In this document: piece by piece, positions 15,999-22,854 of the stretch
Position numbering within the stretch: position 1 is the first letter of the stretch
Layout: the number at the start of each line of letters is the position of its first letter
Assembly (NCBI GenBank): GCA_003446295.1
Contig: DMBB01000180.1
Coordinates: 1 to 22,854 of the forward strand
Source of the DNA: Erysipelotrichaceae bacterium
GTDB taxonomy: Bacteria > Bacillota_I > Bacilli_A > Erysipelotrichales > Erysipelotrichaceae
Reading direction: 5' to 3'
DNA: 22,854 nt
Translations under genes and position numbers: made by a program
The notes under the pieces: model-generated
What the model saw: the letters and a program-made list of their open reading frames with translations, nothing else
Told to the model about the DNA's origin: nothing
Database searches by the model: none

Positions 15999-17375
15999 AT
16001 GACTGAAAGCAGAAAGAAAACCTACAGACAATTCATCTATACTGTTTTTTCATTATCCCTGCCGCTTGCTGTGCAGCGTGTGATCAATCTGACTGTATCG
16101 CTGATCGACAACATCATGGTGGGAAGACTTGGTGAAAATGCAATGTCTGCCGTTGGTATATGCAATACTTATCTCTGGTTTCTGGACGCTGTGATACTGG
16201 GCATTTCCAGCGGTGCGATGATCATCTGTGCGCAGGACTGGGGAGCAGGAGATCAGTCCAGGATCAAGAAGCTGTTTTCTCTTGCAATGACATATTCACT
16301 GACTGCTGCGCTGATCTTTTACATGGTCACATCTTTGTTTTCAGAACAGATCATCCGCATCTACAGCAACATTCCTGAACTGGTTTCACCGGGCAGTTCC
16401 TATCTGCTCCATGTGCGGTACGGGTTCTTTTTCCTGGCTGTATCACAGACGATCGTCATCATTCTGCAGGCTGTGCGGGAAGTCAGGATCGGTCTTGTCA
16501 ATTCCATTCTGTCCTGCATTTTCAATGTGTTTTTCAACTGGGTATTTATTTTCGGACATCTTGGTTTCCCTGCTATGGGCGTGGCCGGAGCTGCTTTAGG
16601 CACTGCTGTTGCACGCGGTATCGAGGCACTGATCAGTGTCGTATACCTGCTGATGTTTGAACACAGGATCAGGTTCAGGCTGTCGGATTTCAATCCGTTT
16701 GTAACAAAGGAACTTCATATCAAATACTGGACAGTCACACTGCCGATCCTTGGCATGAGTTTTATGCAGAATCTTCTGAATTCCTCTCAGACAATGATCA
16801 CAGGAAGAGTATCCAAATACTATATGGCTGCCCAGTCCATTGTGCATATGGCGTGGATGATCCCGAACGCATTCGGAGGCGGTATGTCCAATTCCGCTTC
16901 GATCATTATCGGCAACGATATCGGTGCAGGTGACATGGATGAAGTTCATAAGGACAGCTGGCGCTTTGTGAAAACAGCCCTGATCTTTGCGTTCATCTGT
17001 TCAGGTCTGATTCAGGTGATCCTGCCGGTACTGATGAAGTTCTATACGATATCCGAGGAAACACAGATCCTGACCAGGCAGATGGGCTGGTCAGCATCGG
17101 TCACTGTACTGTTCCTCGTAACAAGCTCTACCGTAAACAACGGCGTCATCAGAGCGGGCGGAGACACGAAGCGGCTGTTCAGAGTCGATATGATCTCAAA
17201 CTGGCTTATCACGATCCCCTTCGGGATCCTGGCTGCGTTTGTTCTGAAATGGCCTGCGCCTGTCCTGTATATCATTCTGCGCAGCGGAAATCTGCTGAAG
17301 GCGATCTGGGGTGTCAACCGCCTCAGAGGATCCGAATGGATCACCAGGCTTACAGATGCAAAGCCGCAGACATAA
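15999..17375 (+). CDS. MATE-family efflux transporter
   Basis: Sodium- or proton-driven multidrug/metabolite exporter in the cytoplasmic membrane. 458 residues from ATG 15999, with about twelve membrane spans in two similar halves. The MATE hallmark near the start reads PLAVQRVINLTVSLIDNIMV, followed by GRLGENAMSAVG. The second half shows the matching Q-N-L-L-N-S-S-Q and GGGMSNSASIIIGNDIGAG. A TTG at 15987 would add four residues but is less likely. The ribosome site is weak (GGGA). It stands alone between oppositely directed genes, so no substrate can be inferred. Confidence 0.92.
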   Translation: MTESRKKTYRQFIYTVFSLSLPLAVQRVINLTVSLIDNIMVGRLGENAMSAVGICNTYLWFLDAVILGISSGAMIICAQDWGAGDQSRIKKLFSLAMTYSLTAALIFYMVTSLFSEQIIRIYSNIPELVSPGSSYLLHVRYGFFFLAVSQTIVIILQAVREVRIGLVNSILSCIFNVFFNWVFIFGHLGFPAMGVAGAALGTAVARGIEALISVVYLLMFEHRIRFRLSDFNPFVTKELHIKYWTVTLPILGMSFMQNLLNSSQTMITGRVSKYYMAAQSIVHMAWMIPNAFGGGMSNSASIIIGNDIGAGDMDEVHKDSWRFVKTALIFAFICSGLIQVILPVLMKFYTISEETQILTRQMGWSASVTVLFLVTSSTVNNGVIRAGGDTKRLFRVDMISNWLITIPFGILAAFVLKWPAPVLYIILRSGNLLKAIWGVNRLRGSEWITRLTDAKPQT

Positions 17376-17424
17376 GAAGTATGTTTGTCTGAAGAATCCT
17401 GATCATGCATCAAATGATGCTGTT

Positions 17425-17455
17425 TGTTTGGCAGATCACGCCGGCAAACATTTTT
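17425..17455 (+). terminator. Probable terminator of the MATE gene
   Basis: TGTTTG (17425-17430) pairs with CAAACA (17445-17450), with an inner GGC/GCC pairing and a short bulge, then five T. A second weak hairpin (GCATC/GATGC, 17407-17420) lies just before it. Confidence 0.55.
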
Positions 17456-17501
17456 CGTGTTCCCAGCCGTGCAGAATATACGGATATCGCTGTCCACGGG
17501 C

Positions 17502-17529
17502 AAAAAGAAAGACAGCTGCGACAGCTGTC
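17502..17529 (-). terminator. Intrinsic terminator of the DUF308-like gene
   Basis: Perfect arms GACAGCTG and CAGCTGTC around a three-base loop, followed on the minus strand by TTTCTTTTT. It begins seven bases after the stop codon. Confidence 0.88.
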
Positions 17530-17535
17530 ATTCGG

Positions 17536-18234
17536 TTATTCTTCAGGTTTGCTGAGGGGTTCTCCCGTATCCGGGTCGAAATTCATTGCCGGCTGTTCGG
17601 CAGGCTCAGGCTGTCCGCTTGTTTCCGGGATCAGCACGGACTCCGGTTCAGTTTCAAGAACAGGTTCAGCCTCAGGCTCGGGATTTTCCTTTTTCTCACG
17701 GAATACTCTGATACGTCCGGATAAATAGATGGCGCTGAACAGGTCCGTAATACCGCTGTAAGCCAGGCCGGCACCAAGTACCTGATAGATCAGTTTGCCG
17801 GCGGGGATCAGGTCGAACATTACCACAAGACCGAAGATGATCGAGATCGATGCCAGGATCAGATAGATGTAGCCACTGGGGAAACCGATCCTGTGCGCAT
17901 CAATACCATCCTGAAGCTTCATGATACCGCTGGCAATAATGACGATCGCAAGCACATACGGCACCAGCTGCTGGAAGACGATCTTCTGGTAGATGACCAG
18001 AATACCGACCAGTACGATAATGACGCCTTCTACAAAATCATTGCGGTACAGAGACTCATTCAGATCCATCATGAAATATGAAGTGATATGGATCAGACCG
18101 AGTACGATCACTGCAATTCCCGAAACATCACAGATCAGGTTTTCGCTCATCTGAGGGTAAACAAACAGAAGCACTCCTGCGACAATATAAAGGATTGCTG
18201 TAATGAGGGCATACCATTTTACATTTTTAAACAT
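17536..18234 (-). CDS. DUF308/HdeD-like membrane protein
   Basis: 232 residues from the ATG at 18234. About six membrane spans, arranged as repeated pairs of hydrophobic helices, cover residues 5-170, the pattern of the DUF308/HdeD family of small integral membrane proteins. The C-terminal 60 residues are a soluble, Pro/Glu-rich tail ending in a hydrophilic stretch (EPLSKPEE). An in-frame ATG at 18246 would add four residues, but AGGATGG is correctly spaced only for 18234. Function unknown; HdeD is linked to acid resistance in enterobacteria, which need not hold here. Monocistronic, with its own -10 element and terminator. Confidence 0.85.
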   Translation of the reverse strand: MFKNVKWYALITAILYIVAGVLLFVYPQMSENLICDVSGIAVIVLGLIHITSYFMMDLNESLYRNDFVEGVIIVLVGILVIYQKIVFQQLVPYVLAIVIIASGIMKLQDGIDAHRIGFPSGYIYLILASISIIFGLVVMFDLIPAGKLIYQVLGAGLAYSGITDLFSAIYLSGRIRVFREKKENPEPEAEPVLETEPESVLIPETSGQPEPAEQPAMNFDPDTGEPLSKPEE

Positions 18235-18266
18235 AACAATTACCATCCTGTATGTATCTGATTATT

Positions 18267-18272
18267 ATTATA
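18267..18272 (-). promoter_or_regulatory. -10 element of the DUF308-like gene
   Basis: TATAAT on the minus strand, 33 bases before the chosen start; no clear -35. The region also has to carry the promoter of the divergent dehydrogenase gene, for which TAAAAT (18294-18299) is only a weak candidate. Confidence 0.45.
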
Positions 18273-18316
18273 GTTCATAATGTACGAATGGAGTAAAATG
18301 AGCACGGAGGTTTTGC

Positions 18317-19255
18317 ATGAAAAACGTATTATTTGTCATGAAGCTGCATGAAGCAGAAAAAGAGCAGCTGCTTCGCATTCCCGGATACCGGTTCACCTTT
18401 GCAGAGAGCTGGGATATTCCCCAGGAAATGTTCGATCAGACCGAAATCATTATCGGAAATCCGTCAAAAGACGTATTGTCCAGATTCCCGAATGCAGAGT
18501 GGCTCCAGCTGATATCTGCGGGTGCCGATACATACAAAGATATTGATCAGAAAATCATGCTTACAAACGCATACAATGTGTTCGGTGAAGCGATCTCTGA
18601 ATATATGCTGGCATGTGCCTTCTCAGCAGCCAAGTTCTTCCCTGAATATCACGATCTTCAGAAAGAGCGTTCATGGCAGCGGTATGGAGAACCGACGCTG
18701 ATCAGCGGCAGTAAAGTACTGTCTGTCGGCATGGGCTCCATCGGCACGGAATTTCTCCGCAAAATGAATCTGCTTGGTGCAGAGTGCTATGGCGTCAGGA
18801 GAACCGTTCATGACAAGCCGGACTTTGTCAAAGAGCTGTATTCGTTTACGGATCTGGAAAAGATCCTTCCTGAATGCGATACAGTCGCGCTGTCTCTGCC
18901 CGAAACGCCTGAGACAACAGGGATGTTCAATGAAAAAATGCTAAGAATGATGAAGAAGGATGCTGTGCTGATCAATGTCGGACGAGGCACTGCGATCGAT
19001 ACTGAAGCACTCCTGAAGGTCACAAATGAAGGCTGGTTCAGAGCAGTTTATCTTGATGTCACGGAGCCCGAACCGCTTCCGCTCAACCATCCGCTGTGGA
19101 ATACGCCGCGTATTCATATAACACCTCATATCAGCGGCGGATCATTCTCCAACATTATCAGAGGAACACTTCTGAAAGTGATCACAGAAAATCTGACACT
19201 GGTATCACAGGGACAGCTTCCCGTACATATCGTTGACAGAAAACTAGGCTACTAA
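18317..19255 (+). CDS. D-isomer-specific 2-hydroxyacid dehydrogenase
   Basis: Reduces a 2-oxo acid to the D-2-hydroxy acid (or the reverse) with NAD(P)H in the cytoplasm. 312 residues, the length of the short GhrA-like group. The dinucleotide fold has GMGSIG at 138-143. An Arg pair follows the second strand (GVRRT, 159-163), which favours NADP(H). The catalytic residues are R223 in NVGRG, E252 in EPEPLP and H271 in PHISGG. The substrate is unknown; glyoxylate or hydroxypyruvate are usual for this group. GGAGG lies six bases before the ATG. It stands alone and ends at a terminator shared with the convergent GH3 gene. Confidence 0.93.
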   Translation: MKNVLFVMKLHEAEKEQLLRIPGYRFTFAESWDIPQEMFDQTEIIIGNPSKDVLSRFPNAEWLQLISAGADTYKDIDQKIMLTNAYNVFGEAISEYMLACAFSAAKFFPEYHDLQKERSWQRYGEPTLISGSKVLSVGMGSIGTEFLRKMNLLGAECYGVRRTVHDKPDFVKELYSFTDLEKILPECDTVALSLPETPETTGMFNEKMLRMMKKDAVLINVGRGTAIDTEALLKVTNEGWFRAVYLDVTEPEPLPLNHPLWNTPRIHITPHISGGSFSNIIRGTLLKVITENLTLVSQGQLPVHIVDRKLGY

Positions 19256-19259
19256 AGAA

Positions 19260-19296
19260 ATTGCCTGCAGATTTGCATTCTGCAGACAATTTTTTT
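19260..19296. terminator. Intrinsic terminator between dehydrogenase and GH3 genes
   Basis: ATTG-C-CTGCAGA and TCTGCAG-A-CAAT form an 11-bp stem with one mismatch around a seven-base loop, followed on the plus strand by seven T. On the minus strand the stem is followed by TTTCTTT, so it can also serve the GH3 gene, whose stop codon it touches. Confidence 0.85.
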
Positions 19297-21622
19297 ATTT
19301 CTTTTTCAGACTTCTCATGATCCTGCGGACTCCTTTGACAGGATGCCCGTTGAGCACTTCAACAACTCCGTCAACAGTATGCCAGGTGAATCTGTGCGAT
19401 CCCATCAGCATCATCCTGACCGGTGCCTCCCAGATCATGGATTCCTCCACATCATGAACGATCCCTCTGTCAAGCAGCTGTCTGACGCCTCTGTGAATCA
19501 GCCTTCCGATCCTTGTGTCTTCCAGATCTGCGATCGCAGTGTCCCTTGTAAACGGAAAGAGCGGCACGTTTTCAGGAATTTCTTTTGCATAAACAGTTTC
19601 AAAATCCTGCTTTGATACCGTCAGGCCTGCATCATCGACTTTCAGATATTCTTTTTCCAGAAGCGCATGGACATCGGTTTCCCCATCCAGGATCAGATCT
19701 TCTTCAAGGATCATATGTCCTGAATGATCTGCGGCCATAAACCTGTAGGTGCCGTCCTCCAGTACCCATTCATTTCTGATGACGTCATAGAATTTCAGAG
19801 ATTCCTTGGGGATCTCGAATGAAACCGTCCTGACCTCTCCTGCGGCCAGTTCAACAGATGCAAAGTCTTTCAGTTCATGATCTGCCCGGCAGATCCGTGA
19901 ATCTGTCATTCCCGTATAGATCTGCACGACTGCTCTTCCCTTGAAACTGCCGGTATTCTTTACATCCAGCCAGACTTTCACACTATTTTCTGTTTCCTGC
20001 AGTCTGAGACTGCTGTATTCAAACGATGTATAGGAAAGTCCGTATCCGAACGGATAAGCGACGGGGACATGGAATGTATCGTAATACCTGTAGCCGGTAA
20101 AGATCGATTCCCGGTACTGCACAAACAGCACGTCATCATCAAAATACCTGTAGCTGGGCGTATCTTCCAGTCTGAGCGGCCACGTTTCCGCCAGATGTCC
20201 GCAGGGACATGCATTTCCGTACAGCAGATCAAATGCTGCATGTGAACCCTGGGAACCTGACAGATACATGCAGAGTACTGCAGCGGCCTCTTTGCGCCAC
20301 GGCAGGATCACCGGAGCGCCGCACTGCAGGACAACAACTGTGTTTTTCTGTACTGCAGCAACTGCCTTGATCAGTTCATTCTGATTTTCCGGCAGATCCA
20401 GATGCTTTCTGTCATAGCCTTCTGCTTCATCCTGCTCAGGCAGTCCAGCAACGATCACAGCACAATCGCTGTGCTTTGCAAGATGCACTGCTTCCTGGAT
20501 CATTCCCGGACTGGGCGTTTCTGCCGATGCATCATATCCGGCTGCGTAGGTGAAGCGGATCCCTGCTTCATCCATAACATCAAACAGATTATCCGTTCTG
20601 ACTGCATTTACATTTGATGAGCCTGCACCCTGATATCTGGGCTTTTTCGCAAACGCTCCGATCAGCGCGATCTTCTGTTCCTTTCTGAGCGGCAGTGCAC
20701 CGTTGTTTTCAAGCAGGACGGCAGACTGCTGTGCTGCCTTCCGGGCAAAATCAAGGTGTTTCTCCAGGTCAAAGCGGTGTCTTCCGGCATAACCGGTCTT
20801 CTGCACCAGGTTCAGCATATATTCGGCGGATTCATCCAGTTCCTCCGGTGTAAGTGCTCCGCTTTTCAGCGCTTCATCCAGAAGATCGGAAGTTCCGTGA
20901 TCGCCTCCCGGCATTTCCAGATTCAGTCCGCCCTTCATACTGCTGACAGGATCAGAGACTGCTCCCCAGTCAGAAACAAATACGCCGTCAAATCCCCATT
21001 CATTTCTGGCTGTGTCTTTCAGAAGCTTCCTGTTCTGCGTGCAGTATATTCCGTTCAGCTTATTGTAGGCAGCCATGATCGTCCATGGATGCGCTTTGCG
21101 GACTACCGTCTCAAACTGCTTCAGGTAGATCTCACGCAGGGCCCTTTCATCTATGAGGCTGTCACTGATGAGTCTCCCTTTTTCCCGTGAATTGCCTGCG
21201 AAATGCTTCAGTGAAGCTCCGATCCCGTTCTCCTGAAGTCCGTTGACATATGAAGCTCCAAGCTCACCTGACAGTACCGGATCCTCAGAGTAGTATTCAA
21301 AGTTGCGTCCGCACAGCGGGCTTCTCTTATGATTGACACCCGGTCCGAGCAGTACGTCTACGGACTGGGCCTGGCATTCTTCTGCCAGCATTTCACCGAG
21401 TTCATGAAGCAGCTCACGGTCAAAAGAACATGCAAGCAGAGATGCTGTCGGATGACAGACTGCAGGATGTGAACGATTGAATCCCAGGCCGGTCACAGCT
21501 TCTATACGCAGACCGCCGGGGCCGTCCGAGACACGGACCGACGGAAGATCATCAGTACTGTGTGTTGTCCATGCATCAGCACCGACAAACAGTTTCTCTT
21601 TATCGGCAGATGTCAGTTTCAT
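19295..21622 (-). CDS. Glycoside hydrolase family 3 beta-glucosidase
   Basis: 775 residues, probable beta-glucosidase or related exo-glycosidase. No signal peptide, so it acts on sugars that have entered the cell. The (beta/alpha)8 domain has GRNFEYYSEDP (105-115), the substrate-binding SLKHFAGN with K139-H140, and the nucleophile D218 in VSDWG. The second domain carries an EAEGYDR motif near the expected acid/base region, and a fibronectin-III-like domain follows (FGYGLSYTSFEYS onward). A further C-terminal segment of about 130 residues, seen in many Bacillota GH3 enzymes, ends the protein. I chose the ATG at 21622: AAGGA stands about nine bases upstream, and it overlaps the stop codon of the glycosyltransferase gene as ATGA. 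The longer open frame to 21700 lies within that gene and has no family match. Confidence 0.92.
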   Translation of the reverse strand: MKLTSADKEKLFVGADAWTTHSTDDLPSVRVSDGPGGLRIEAVTGLGFNRSHPAVCHPTASLLACSFDRELLHELGEMLAEECQAQSVDVLLGPGVNHKRSPLCGRNFEYYSEDPVLSGELGASYVNGLQENGIGASLKHFAGNSREKGRLISDSLIDERALREIYLKQFETVVRKAHPWTIMAAYNKLNGIYCTQNRKLLKDTARNEWGFDGVFVSDWGAVSDPVSSMKGGLNLEMPGGDHGTSDLLDEALKSGALTPEELDESAEYMLNLVQKTGYAGRHRFDLEKHLDFARKAAQQSAVLLENNGALPLRKEQKIALIGAFAKKPRYQGAGSSNVNAVRTDNLFDVMDEAGIRFTYAAGYDASAETPSPGMIQEAVHLAKHSDCAVIVAGLPEQDEAEGYDRKHLDLPENQNELIKAVAAVQKNTVVVLQCGAPVILPWRKEAAAVLCMYLSGSQGSHAAFDLLYGNACPCGHLAETWPLRLEDTPSYRYFDDDVLFVQYRESIFTGYRYYDTFHVPVAYPFGYGLSYTSFEYSSLRLQETENSVKVWLDVKNTGSFKGRAVVQIYTGMTDSRICRADHELKDFASVELAAGEVRTVSFEIPKESLKFYDVIRNEWVLEDGTYRFMAADHSGHMILEEDLILDGETDVHALLEKEYLKVDDAGLTVSKQDFETVYAKEIPENVPLFPFTRDTAIADLEDTRIGRLIHRGVRQLLDRGIVHDVEESMIWEAPVRMMLMGSHRFTWHTVDGVVEVLNGHPVKGVRRIMRSLKKK

Positions 21623-22854
21623 TTCAGATGTTCCTTCAGGTTCGCAGCGATCCCCCGGACGATCCTGCTGACTTCCTGCTCGTCCATGCCATTGGTGCAC
21701 AGTTTCTTCATGTCGTTCTGTGCATCCGCAAACTCTTTTTCCAGATCCTCATTGCGGACATACATACCCGCAAGTCCTGTCTCATGAATTTCAAGGGTGA
21801 CAAATCCTTTCAGGTTCAGTTTCTGCAGTGATCCCAGGATCGTTGTCTGAGGGACACCTGTCATACAGGATATCTCCTTCTGGGAACAGTATCTGCCTGC
21901 ATGTTTCAGATAATTCAGAACCTTGATATCCGGAAGTTCAAGTGAATGCTTCATGGCGATCGTATTCATATAGCGCTCATACGCCAGTTTCATATAAGTG
22001 ATCGCTGTATAGATATCCTCATTTTCATCATCAAAATAGTAAACAGGGATCGTTTCTTCACCCAGCTTCTTCGTGCCGGGCATCATGGGGATCGTGAACT
22101 CATCCGTTGCGGCTGCCACGAGGAATGAAGCGATATTGCCGCGCTGGGCACGGTATTCTTCTTCGTCCAGAATTTTTCTGAAGAACTGGTCATAGTAGGA
22201 ATACAGACTGGTCTTCATTCTGACCAGACGTACCGGATTGATATTCTGGGAAACGAGCGAGCCTTCGGTTTTTACATAATAGTAAACAGGCACCTGAAGC
22301 GGCAGGATCGTTTTTGTATGCAGAACATATTCCAGATTGAATACAAAGTCCTCGCAGAAACTGAGCGTCTTATCAAATCTGATCTTGTACTGCTCGATCA
22401 GATCTTTCCGATACAGTTTATTCCAGATCACTCCGTAATAATAATCAGCCGGGCTTTCCATCATATACTCTGCATATTCTTCAGTCGTCAGCAGTTTTTC
22501 GGAAGGAATACTGCCTTTTTTTGCAAGATTATCTCCGACAACGCGGTAAAAATCTCCGACGACAAGGTCTGCACCAGTCTCCTTGATTGCCCTGACCATC
22601 TCTTTGGTGGAGTCATCAGGGATCCAGTCATCCGCATCCAGAAAACGGATATATGTTCCGGAAGCGGCCTGAAGACCGTCATTGCGGGCGGCCGATACGC
22701 CGCCGTTCGGCTTGTGGATGACCTTGACACGCTCATCCTTTGCCTGATACTGGTCAAGGATCGCCGGGCTTCCGTCCTTGCTGCCGTCATCCACCAGGAT
22801 CAGTTCCAGATCCCGGTATTCCTGGTTCAGAACACTTTCAATCAGTTTTCCGAC
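21619..22854 (-). CDS. Family-2 glycosyltransferase fused to a MarR-type winged helix, 5' end cut by window
   Basis: 411 residues are visible; only about ten residues at the N-terminus should be missing. The first about 235 residues form a GT-A glycosyltransferase like the EpsJ/capsule type. They hold VDDGSKDGS (near 21-29), GGVSAARNDG, the metal-binding FLDADD (71-76), and CEDFVFNLEYVL (167-178) with the following Y-Y-Y and S-L-V-S. The last about 135 residues (from about 22029) are unlike any glycosyltransferase tail I know. They read as a MarR protein: an N-terminal dimer helix, Y-L-K-H-A-G, the HTH SQKEISCMTGVPQTTI, LQKLNLKGFV, a shortened wing and C-terminal helices. The frame is unbroken and codon use does not change. 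The gene overlaps the GH3 gene by ATGA. The sugar transferred and the DNA target are unknown. Confidence 0.85.
   Translation of the reverse strand, partial: VGKLIESVLNQEYRDLELILVDDGSKDGSPAILDQYQAKDERVKVIHKPNGGVSAARNDGLQAASGTYIRFLDADDWIPDDSTKEMVRAIKETGADLVVGDFYRVVGDNLAKKGSIPSEKLLTTEEYAEYMMESPADYYYGVIWNKLYRKDLIEQYKIRFDKTLSFCEDFVFNLEYVLHTKTILPLQVPVYYYVKTEGSLVSQNINPVRLVRMKTSLYSYYDQFFRKILDEEEYRAQRGNIASFLVAAATDEFTIPMMPGTKKLGEETIPVYYFDDENEDIYTAITYMKLAYERYMNTIAMKHSLELPDIKVLNYLKHAGRYCSQKEISCMTGVPQTTILGSLQKLNLKGFVTLEIHETGLAGMYVRNEDLEKEFADAQNDMKKLCTNGMDEQEVSRIVRGIAANLKEHLK

Noticed and set aside
21623..21700. Longer N-terminus for the GH3 enzyme
   Set aside because: It is an out-of-frame reading of the end of the glycosyltransferase gene; the GH3 fold begins after ATG 21622, which has AAGGA upstream and an ATGA overlap.
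21990..22060. Frameshift or assembly join between the glycosyltransferase and MarR parts
   Set aside because: The frame is continuous with no stop, and base composition and codon use do not change across the junction, so a true fusion is the simpler reading; it still needs homologue support.
1..22854. High frequency of GATC across the window
   Set aside because: It follows from frequent use of the ATC isoleucine codon after codons ending in G and of GATC-containing pairs; it is spread evenly through the genes and no cluster stands out.
1..22854. Mobile elements, CRISPR arrays, tRNA or rRNA genes, toxin-antitoxin pairs
   Set aside because: No transposase or integrase motifs, no spaced direct repeats and no cloverleaf-like segments were seen; spacers between genes are short and filled by promoters and terminators.

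Overview
This 22.9 kb window looks like a chromosomal segment of a Gram-positive Bacillota bacterium, probably a gut-type Erysipelotrichia or Clostridia member. The reasons are the pcrA-ligA pair, the clostridial style of the NAD-dependent ligase, AGGAGG-type ribosome binding sites, mid-range GC and short, densely packed operons. The genus cannot be fixed from the sequence alone. TGA is used as stop. I see no tRNA, rRNA, CRISPR array, transposase or phage gene, so this is an ordinary chromosome carrying a few accessory modules.

Left part (1-6296, all minus strand): pcrA helicase, ligA ligase, an unknown membrane-anchored protein and rlmD (cut by the window edge) lie in that order of transcription. 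Together they serve DNA repair/replication and 23S rRNA methylation. From a divergent promoter region at about 6297-6396, a plus-strand operon of three overlapping genes follows (6397-9294): an RlmI/RlmL-like SAM methyltransferase, an RluA-family pseudouridine synthase and a membrane-anchored VanY-type D,D-carboxypeptidase. A strong bidirectional terminator (9304-9338) separates it from a convergent minus-strand pair, cardiolipin synthase then patatin-like phospholipase, a plausible phospholipid-remodelling unit.

Middle part (11748-15999): a LysR-type regulator diverges from the cardiolipin synthase gene and is followed by an alpha/beta hydrolase of the esterase-713 type. Next come two minus-strand transcription units of envelope or signalling type: a zinc-ribbon/coiled-coil/multi-membrane-span protein, and a two-gene operon of a HAAS-like helical protein plus a small single-span membrane protein. 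Each has a recognisable terminator, and both have good -10 elements.

Right part (15999-22854): a MATE efflux transporter (plus), a DUF308/HdeD-like membrane protein (minus), a D-2-hydroxyacid dehydrogenase (plus), and a minus-strand operon that enters from beyond the right edge. This operon encodes a family-2 glycosyltransferase whose C-terminal third reads as a complete MarR-type winged-helix protein. Its stop codon overlaps, as ATGA, the start of a cytoplasmic GH3 beta-glucosidase. The glycosyltransferase-MarR fusion, translationally coupled to a glycosidase, is the most unusual feature and the best candidate for an undescribed system: an enzyme that may also be a sugar-linked transcription regulator.

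Other points worth attention are the highly substituted active site of the ligase, a GNRA-loop hairpin placed between a Shine-Dalgarno sequence and the start codon of rlmD, and the HAAS pair without a visible PadR partner.
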